DNA from: Grifola frondosa
Taxonomy: Eukaryota > Basidiomycota > Agaricomycetes > Polyporales > Grifolaceae
Assembly: GCA_001683735.1 (NCBI GenBank)
Contig: LUGG01000009.1
Coordinates: 434,001-498,000, forward strand
Direction: 5' to 3'
Length of the DNA: 64,000 nt
Part shown: piece by piece, positions 56,799-64,000 of the stretch
Layout: every line of letters starts with the position of its first letter
Position numbering within the stretch: the stretch's first letter is position 1
Notes under the pieces: generated by a model
The model's database searches: none
The model's input: the letters and a program-made list of their open reading frames with translations, nothing else
What the model was told of the DNA's origin: nothing
Program-made: the position numbers and the translations under genes

Positions 56799-59700
56799 TC
56801 ACAATTCAGCGCCTTCAGGGAGCTTGTAGTACAACGGCTGGACAGAGCCGGTCAGGATTGCTCAACAGCATAACAGGATGACTCACTGTATTGAACACAT
56901 GATAATGATGCCCTCTTCGACCACCATGTTCAAGGTAGTATTCCAATGGGAACCACTATGCACAAAAAAGTATCAGTCTTGTTCATCGGGAAACATTTTT
57001 GACCAACATGATCAACTGGCAGCTCTTCCTTCCATGCTCGAAGATATCGGGCCTCTTCAGTGTCATTGGTTACTCCTGAACCATGGCGCGGTACGACGAA
57101 CTGTCCTATCTGCAGCTCCGTATCCGTGATGGTGCTCCTTGACACCCGGGCATACGCGGTCCGGTATAGCCCACGGTAAAATATATATTCGCACCTGCAT
57201 CTTTTTGAGCAACAAGGTGAGAACATGACGATCTTTTTGCGTACCAGCGATCCCAGTCATCTTTATCAATATCGTGAACACGTCCATCGGTCACCATAAT
57301 GTCATAGGGCGCAGCTGCCAGTAGATTTGTGAACATTTGCTTAACGCTACAGTTTACAAGCCACGCACGTCTAGCGGCCAGTGGATTCGTGACCACGTAA
57401 CCCAGGAAAATGACCGGCTGCGGGTAGGACTTTGACATGATATGGGCCAACTCCGTGGCCTGCAATTCGCGATCAAGTGGGGTTTCCTCTGAATGATATT
57501 ATCAACAAAATGTGACAGCCGAGTGTTGAGGCATCACCTTGTCCATTATGAGCGACAACGACGGTTACTTCGGTTCCGTACATGTCCAGCACTGCCTCGA
57601 TGGCTGGTGCGAGCTCACCATCAGGGGAAGGGAGCAGATGGTGTGTCGAATTGATGATCGGGAACTACAACCGGCGATCAAGTTTCAGCATACAGAGAAG
57701 GTCATCGTACACACCTTAGATAATAGGACAGCACCCCATGTATGTTGATTGGGTGCGGGGCCAATATCTACAAACTATTACCGAGAACCAGATCAAGTTG
57801 AGACTGCAGAATATACAACAAAGATCCACTAACATAGCCAAGTTCCTCCGCCATTATGCGGGTCCTATCAAATGGTAAGAAATGGGGTTTATTCTGGGAT
57901 GGTGGTGACTTACAGGTCGCGATTGCCAAAGACCACGCGCTGAGATTTCAATAGTAAGAAGATAATCACGCCATAGAACAAATTGGCGTACGTGTAAATC
58001 AGTCTCAAGCAAACCAACGACATCGAGCTCCATATCCCTGCATAAAGCCGGTCAATAATAGCGGATGATAGATGAATGGCATACATACTTGATTAGGTCT
58101 CTCATACGGCGCTGGCTATCTCTGCCTTCGTTATCTATGCCAAAATGTACGGTCCAAATTCCAGCGCGAACGATTCGCGGACCAGGTCTATGCGGTTGTG
58201 GCACAATGCTTGGCCACCGGTATAGCGTCGCAAGCAATGACAGTACGGATAGGATCGCCAGCAAGTGCTGCACATACGACTTCAGCGATTTTGGGAGAAC
58301 AAGGGTTGGACGCCCAGAATGAGCCGCCGGCCATCGGAAGCCCAATGCGAGACACGCCATCTGGGCAATCAGCACTCTACATGTCGGAATAATGAATTAA
58401 TAGACGATCAATGAAACTCCTAAAAGCGTTCTTACATGTCTGTGCGCTCTCGTAAATATACTCCGCCCGGCACGAAGGCATACGCCACCGTCCAGACGGT
58501 GGCGAGGTCGAACAAGCAAACGACAAGCCATGCCAAGAAACAAGTGACTGCTACACGCCCCGTAGATGCCGAACGCGCAAGAATGACAGGCGTGACCGAC
58601 ATGAGGAAAACAGCAAAATTCAACCCCCCTGCATAGCCGAGCCAGTCCTTGTAGCTGTACATGACATATGCGCTTGCACTGCCGTACGCGAACCAGAGCG
58701 GGTGAGAAAAGACGTCCGAGTTAGAGGAGCCGGCGACAAGAGCAGCAAGTGAAAGGCCTAAGGCCTGCGCGACGTGCGTTAGAGATCCGTGCAAATTAGG
58801 TACGGGACCTTGGACTGGATAGCCAGTCCACGACCAAGTAATGAGTGTGCTTGAATCAGAAAGGAGATGATGCAGAGTGAAGATCAAGGAACCGAGGGAG
58901 ATAGCACCAGGAAGCCAATATCCTCCGCGCGATCGTGCCTGAGGTCGTGTGTTGGCCTTTGATGCTGTGGGAATTTCTGAGCGCATGTAGAAATTGAGAA
59001 CAGCCATATAGGCAAACATGATGCCTATCTTGTTGAAGCCACCCGAGCGACTATCAACAATAGGCCACACTGTTTGATATCAGGAAAAGAACTGAGGAAG
59101 AAACTTGCAACAAGCGTACCAGGGTTATTGGCATGATTGGCATGCTTCAATAGCGAGGACAAAAGAAATCCTAAGCCCATTACTGTTCAAACGAAGCGCA
59201 TGAACTGGGGTTGACAAGGCATGCAAATGAAAAACAACGCTACAAATTCCTTGGTATGCGATAGCTTTTTCTTCAACACAAAACCAGTCCACAGCAGCGC
59301 CGATGCTGACCACCGCGTTCGCAAAACTGACAACCAATAGCCTATGGAGCGGATTGGTCAAAGCATAGGCATACAACCCCGCAAAGGAGAGATTATGCAG
59401 AATAGTCCGGCCTTCGCGGGAACGACACCATTCCAAGAATGGCGTAATTGCAAGCAAGATCGGCGACAAGGACGAGAGAAGTGAAAGCTCTTGTCCCGCG
59501 ATACCAAGCTCCCAGACGGAAAAGTAAAAGAGAGTAGGTGTCAGAGACGTGAAAATTGACCAGAAAATAAACGCTATCAAAGACGTCATTGAGTTAGCGG
59601 TGATCACAAAATGTGTTGGAAACACGGACACAAGTAGACGTCGCTCAGAAAATTGGCGATAGGCCTCAATCGTTTGAATCCCATTACACCATAGGAGGCA

Positions 59701-60942
59701 CTTCGTGGCTTGTCTTCGAGTACACTGGTGCCTTTCTCATTTTCAGGTTCCTTCGGTAGTTGGGAAGAGTTTGGTTCGGTCGTTGCGATGGGCACGAATT
59801 CTGTAGTGGAGTGATTTCTACATTATGGTACAGTCAATAAATGCTAGGCGAGGCGATAAAGTCGTGTGTACATGTTTTCAGTCTCTGGAGCTCCGGGTAA
59901 TAGTGTTCCTACGGTGATCTGATAAAGGGAATCATTGTTATTGACATTAGGCGCATTTCATGTCACGGAGAACGTGCCTTGAGATCTGCTGCTGTGAAAT
60001 CGAGCTCCGCAGATGAATCGAATAAGATATCAAATAAAATAAGGCCCCATTCGAAGAAGCTGTATCGAGTATATGCTGACGAAAAAAAAAAAAGAGGTAT
60101 GACTCAAGGGCATTAGAAAATAAAGCTCTGCATACCTCCTGGCACTCGATGCACCTTGTGTTGAATGAAGAAGTAAATCATTGGTATGATAGAGATGAAA
60201 AACCTGTAGAAGACCGCTGAGAATTATTAGGTCAGTAGCGAAGAGGATACGTACGCGGAAGCCATCAAGCGTCTATCATGCAAATTGTGAGATTAGAAAG
60301 CTGGCAATGAGTGCAGCGTACCTCCTCCGGCGAGCTTGAGTATACTGAACAGGTGTGCAAATGATAGAACCAAACATCCAAGGAATATTGAGTACAATGT
60401 AGGCGATCATGAGGACATCATGTATGTCATGATCGTCATTCGATGTGATGTAAACCCAACCGCCACAAGACAGTGTTCTGAGGATACCGACAAGCATAAC
60501 AAAACCTGGGACACTAGATTTCGCGGTTCGATGAAGATAATACTGCATGAAGACCAACACAAAGCGCGGCCCTACAGGACATAGCTCCCTTCAGGAATAC
60601 CACGTCACATGGCTGAGCAATACTGCGCACCTGAATTTATAGCAATGAGAATCTGGAAGATATTCCGTTCAGGATACCAATCTCCGATACTGTCTCGAAG
60701 AAGACGCATCGTTTCAGCCATCCATCGTTGTTCCAAGAGCACAGTACTCACGTCGCCGAAACTGACGGAAACCATTCTTCCGGATATCCCGCAACGCCAT
60801 TTTTCACAATTTTCCTGTAGTGCAGCAAGCAACCAACGATTAAGGCACTGAGGAATGCAGTCAAGGCAAAGTATGTATGAACGCGCGCAAAGCTTGCGGC
60901 GCGAAGTACTAGAGGACCTGGTCTTCTTTCTCTAGATGCCAT
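56799..60942 (-). CDS. CWH43: Cwh43-type protein (GPI-anchor lipid remodelling)
   Basis: A multi-pass ER/plasma-membrane protein that places ceramide on GPI anchors. The ATG at 60942 starts [20 protein letters not shown]. The N-terminal Frag1/DRAM-like membrane region includes [24 protein letters not shown]-type [16 protein letters not shown] and [19 protein letters not shown]. The central Cwh43 membrane core has [40 protein letters not shown] and [20 protein letters not shown]. The C-terminal phosphatase-like domain has [51 protein letters not shown], and finally [39 protein letters not shown] at 56799. More than 15 introns were placed, one (59919-59977) with a GC donor. No frame damage was found. 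N- and C-terminal halves are fused, as in yeast. Confidence 0.92.
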
Positions 60943-61755
60943 AGGTCGGAAAGAGGATACCCTAGACAGTGGTGACCTCTGCTTGTATGTTTGTTGCTGG
61001 CGCTCCGGTCATACAAATTGGAGATGCGTAACGGTAATGTCAATGAACCAACCGCTGAGCGCTCAGCGCTGAACGTCAGTCGGCCGTTACACGTGCGTCG
61101 CGTCGGACGCGTATACAGTCGCGTCTAGAGTCCACAGAAAATAGCTGGAGAGAACTGTCTTCGCTCTCGCTTTGAAAATACCCAGTGGTTCCTGCAGTCA
61201 CTTGACAGTCTGAAAAAGTGCTGATAGAAAAGAGACGGAGGCAAAGCAAATTGATATCTGCACGTGACTGTGTTTGATACTTACTCTTTCTGCGGGTTGA
61301 GACTCTTCGCAATTGCTTCGCAAAATCGGGTTCAACCATTTGCAAGTAGCCTGTGTCGAGCTGTGTAGTTAAAACTAGATGTATTGCAGCCGAATCGCCT
61401 GCGGAAGGCAATGATGCTGTGTTGGAGTTCGACCAAAATGGAGATATCGCTTACGGAAGCAATTAATAGCGATTCGGTTTCACCCAAGCTCGCAGCTCGC
61501 AGCTCTCAAGGCTGTCCTTATCGCTGTGCAAACATCTTACTTTTGCTAAAGTCCGCACTTTGACGTTTAACGATTGTCGTCTCTTTTATCACGACGACTT
61601 AATTTCAGAACGAGCCTCACGACGTTGATCTTTACCCATCACTAGTCCACCATCGACACTCCACTCCGGAGGCAAATTATAGCCACCAGCCCATTACCCA
61701 CCCCGAATCGCTCTTACTTGGGCCTGCCTCGTTCCATTCGCCTCGTTGAAGCACC
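60943..61755. other. Divergent intergenic region, CWH43 and tetraspan genes
   Basis: About 810 bp. A possible tiny minus-strand gene could be built from 61411 (MPSAGDSAAIHLVLTTQLDT) with a GTAAGT donor near 61286 and a TTTTTCAG acceptor near 61210, giving ~68 residues. It has no recognised homologue and may be chance or an upstream exon. The remainder looks like promoter sequence. Confidence 0.4.
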
Positions 61756-63276
61756 ATGCCGTTTCTAGACACCATACAAAACACCATGAACCGGGTTCTA
61801 CCTGAGAAGAAACCATCATTACCAATGCAAGCATCCACCACAGGAGGCATAGGCAGCGGGGGGATGGTTCCATTCGAGGACGACGTAAGTGCAATTTCTT
61901 CGCTCACTGGGCTCAACGTCCATAGTAGCTGCGCCGCGTAGAACGACCGTTGAACGTCGTGGACCGGATTCACATCTGCATTTGCGGCGTTCTGTGCTGC
62001 GCGTTACGTAATGTTCATGTTCATGTTCCTTTCAACTTCTCCCCCACCGTGCATATGGCCCTCGCGGACACGGGAGGCTATCTTGTATTTCTACTTTTTA
62101 TCCCGCTCCTGTCAACACTATGGATTTGGGTTCATCTTTCCCTAGCCTTGTACTGATCAGCACTGACGCGTCCACAGATGATTGTCTCGAAACCGGCTAT
62201 TATCTTCCACCTTTCTCAAGTATTCTTCAACTTTCTCGCTATGTGCTGTATGGCTAGCGTGGCCAGTTTTCAAGCCAAGTGGGGTGTAGGCCCGTGTATG
62301 TACCTTTCAAGTAATCTGACTGGGATAGTCGCGTTAACTTGGCTCTGCAGCAGGACTCTCGGGCTTCGCGGTCTTCGTGTCCGTTGCCGGCATCGTTTAT
62401 TCACTATTCATGCTACTGGTGCCAGTGATTTACGAAAAGTACGATAAGGGCGCACGTCTTGCGCGTGCTCTTAAGGAGGTTCGCGTTGGATTCATCCTCG
62501 CCACCACGGGGACGGTCGTCAGCCTGCTCATCTCATTTATCGTAACAATCTCTGCGTGGACGGAAGCTGGATGCAAGAATGCTGACAATGATCCTCACGC
62601 TGATAAGGGCGATGACTTCAAGAAGGGTCTCAGTGGTTGGTGCAGCACGAAGAAGGCTGGCGCCATCTTTTTCTGGCTAGCCTTCAGTGAGTCTTGATGT
62701 CCTAAGCGCATTGTATTTCACGGGCGCTGACGCGTCCTAGTCTTCTGGCTCGCTACATTGACCCTGGCGATCCTTGACTGGCGCAACGGCAAGTCTATAC
62801 GACCGCGTGACCCGCCTTTCGCACATCCCCTTGAGGCTACTGGCGAGGGCTCTATCTATTCTCGCGCGGATGGAGACGACGACTACACAGACGAGGAGGC
62901 TCAGTATCAAAAACCAACTGTGGATAATTCCAATGCACCACAATCGCCATTCAGTGACAACCGCTATGCTGTGCCCGCAGCAGCGCCGCCATCGAGCACA
63001 TACGTGGCACCTCCCGCACAGTCTCGCCCCAGTATCGACGCGTACGGTGCGTTTTCCGATCCCGCACCCACCGGATTCGGCGCAGGCGGCTTCAGCGCGC
63101 CCACATCTACATCGCCAGCCAATGATGGTCCACGCGTCAGCAGGACGATGCAATATGCCGATCCGTACGCCGCGGTTCGCGCAACCATCACTGCCGGACA
63201 GCATTCTCCTGGACAGGTTACAACGCCGCCACCGGGCGCGGCACCGCCAGGCTACTCGTACGGCGGGTACAGCTAA
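61756..63276 (+). CDS. MARVEL-type four-helix membrane protein
   Basis: A probable plasma-membrane tetraspan protein of the fungal MARVEL/non-classical-export group; its role is unknown. The ATG at 61756 gives MPFLDTIQNTMNRVLPEKKP. After an intron (donor GTAAGT at 61885) comes LRRVERPLNVVDRIHICICG, the first membrane segment. Further helices are in VFFNFLAMCCMASVASFQAK, SGFAVFVSVAGIVYSLFMLL, and VGFILATTGTVVSLLISFIV. A Cys-containing loop (WTEAGCKNADND, GWCSTKKAG) precedes the last helix, IFWLATLTLAILDWRNGK. The cytosolic tail is rich in Pro, Ala, Ser and Tyr, ending GYSYGGYS, stop at 63274-63276. Exon limits between 62010 and 62180 are uncertain. Confidence 0.75.
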
Positions 63277-63581
63277 GCTATTTTAATGGACATGGACTTC
63301 ATCGGGCGTTGTATGTAGTATGATGTGGTGCTCAGCTGCGGGACAGGCTTTTCGTTCGTGGCTGCCGGGAATACTCGGTTGGATGTGCTCGTTCATAGCT
63401 ATGCTATACGTTAATTTATGACCGCGACGGATTTCTACGTACATTTCTTGTAGTTTTTTTTTGTATAACTACACTACAACTCTGCTCGAGTCTGCGCACA
63501 ATATCGCGCTGATAAGCGCCGATGCCGTGTGGCGTTGTGTACGGTTGTTTACCAAACGCCTTGTTCCGTTCTTTCATCTCC
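63277..63581. other. Intergenic region
   Basis: About 305 bp between the tetraspan gene and the last gene. A T-run near 63455 may serve as a 3'-end signal. Nothing else is seen. Confidence 0.45.
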
Positions 63582-64000
63582 ATGGCCCCGAGACAGCGCG
63601 ACCCACCGCCCCCAGGCATCCTCGCCTCCGCATTCAGTTTCGTATCGCGCGAGATCGAGTCATTCGTCACCGCAGCCACAGGTGGGGATGTGGAAGGAAA
63701 GGTGGGTGGTCCTTATCTTGCTTGATCACCAAAACAGCTGTTGAACGCGTTCAGATCCAACCGCGTCCTCACGCGTCAACATCACGCGTTACTTTGGATC
63801 TAGGAGTACCGTCAACAGATAACAGCCACGAGTGTGAGAAGGATGTCAAGAAGAAACATGTCCAGGATGGAACGGGAAGGGAAGCCGTACGGAGTCGCAA
63901 GCGCAGACCAGTCCACAGCGATAACGAAAGCGAGTCCTCATCTCGCGTCATGCGGAGGAAGTCACCATGCCATGCCGACTTCTCATTCGTCTCTATTGGC
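63582..64000 (+). CDS. Unidentified protein, 5' part only (cut by window end)
   Basis: The ATG at 63582 gives MAPRQRDPPPPGILASAFSF and VSREIESFVTAATGG. An intron with donor GTGGGT (near 63702) and acceptor TTCAG (near 63755) leads to IQPRPHASTSRVTLDLGVPS, then a basic Ser/Arg/Lys-rich stretch (RSRKRRPVHSDNESESSSRV) that stays open to the last base. I do not recognise the family. The low-complexity charged sequence suggests a nuclear or regulatory protein, but that is a guess. Confidence 0.5.

Noticed and set aside
59590..59680. Frameshift in CWH43 before the segment [14 protein letters not shown]
   Set aside because: An intron with donor GTCCGT and acceptor GATAG joins DVYL to [11 protein letters not shown] in frame and matches the family, so no error is needed.
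17983..63276. A biosynthetic gene cluster around squalene epoxidase
   Set aside because: Neighbouring genes are unrelated housekeeping functions, and no terpene cyclase, P450 or transporter was found nearby.

Overview
The window looks like nuclear DNA of a mushroom-forming basidiomycete (Agaricomycetes-like). The genes are dense, on both strands, and split by many introns of about 50-60 nt. The recognisable proteins are eukaryotic housekeeping proteins of fungal type: a Zn2Cys6 regulator, squalene epoxidase, Cwh43 and an Nup159-like FG nucleoporin. No organelle or bacterial signature is seen. Every function below is read from protein motifs by eye; no database search was run.

There are two blocks. 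Positions 1 to about 17,950 form an AT-rich, CpG-poor repeat island with no intact gene. It holds decayed mobile-element coding remnants and a pair of ~190-bp inverted repeats (2564-2755 and 16225-16420) that could be the ends of a ~13.9-kb element. Between them lies a very large imperfect palindrome (5648-15577) whose arms contain smaller palindromes. A solo LTR with a clean 5-bp target duplication sits in one arm, and the other arm still carries the empty site. Many copies in the island have lost CpG sites that a few protected copies keep, which points to past cytosine methylation and deamination.

Positions 17,983 to 64,000 are GC-rich and gene-dense, in this order: splicing factor Clf1 (-), TVP38/VTT membrane protein (+), ribosomal eL27 (+), Zn2Cys6 regulator (+), J-domain protein (-), CobW/G3E GTPase (-), CCDC130/Saf4-type splicing factor (-), ribosomal uS10 (+), inositol-polyphosphate 5-phosphatase (-), Nup159-like nucleoporin (+), pICln (-), Lsb1/Pin3-like SH3 protein (+), squalene epoxidase Erg1 (-), ARID/Swi1-like SWI/SNF subunit (+), AP-3 beta (+), Cwh43 (-), MARVEL-type tetraspan protein (+), and a gene cut by the window end (+). 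These cover splicing (three genes if snRNP assembly by pICln is counted), translation (two), membrane traffic and lipids (TVP38, 5-phosphatase, Erg1, AP-3, Cwh43), nuclear transport, chromatin and transcription. They are neighbours, not a pathway or cluster.

At least two dozen conserved coding segments are interrupted by one- or two-base length changes, mostly missing bases in G or C runs. They fall in essential single-copy genes such as Clf1 and Erg1, while AP-3 beta and Cwh43 are clean. This is best explained by consensus errors in the assembly and affects any automatic annotation of the region.
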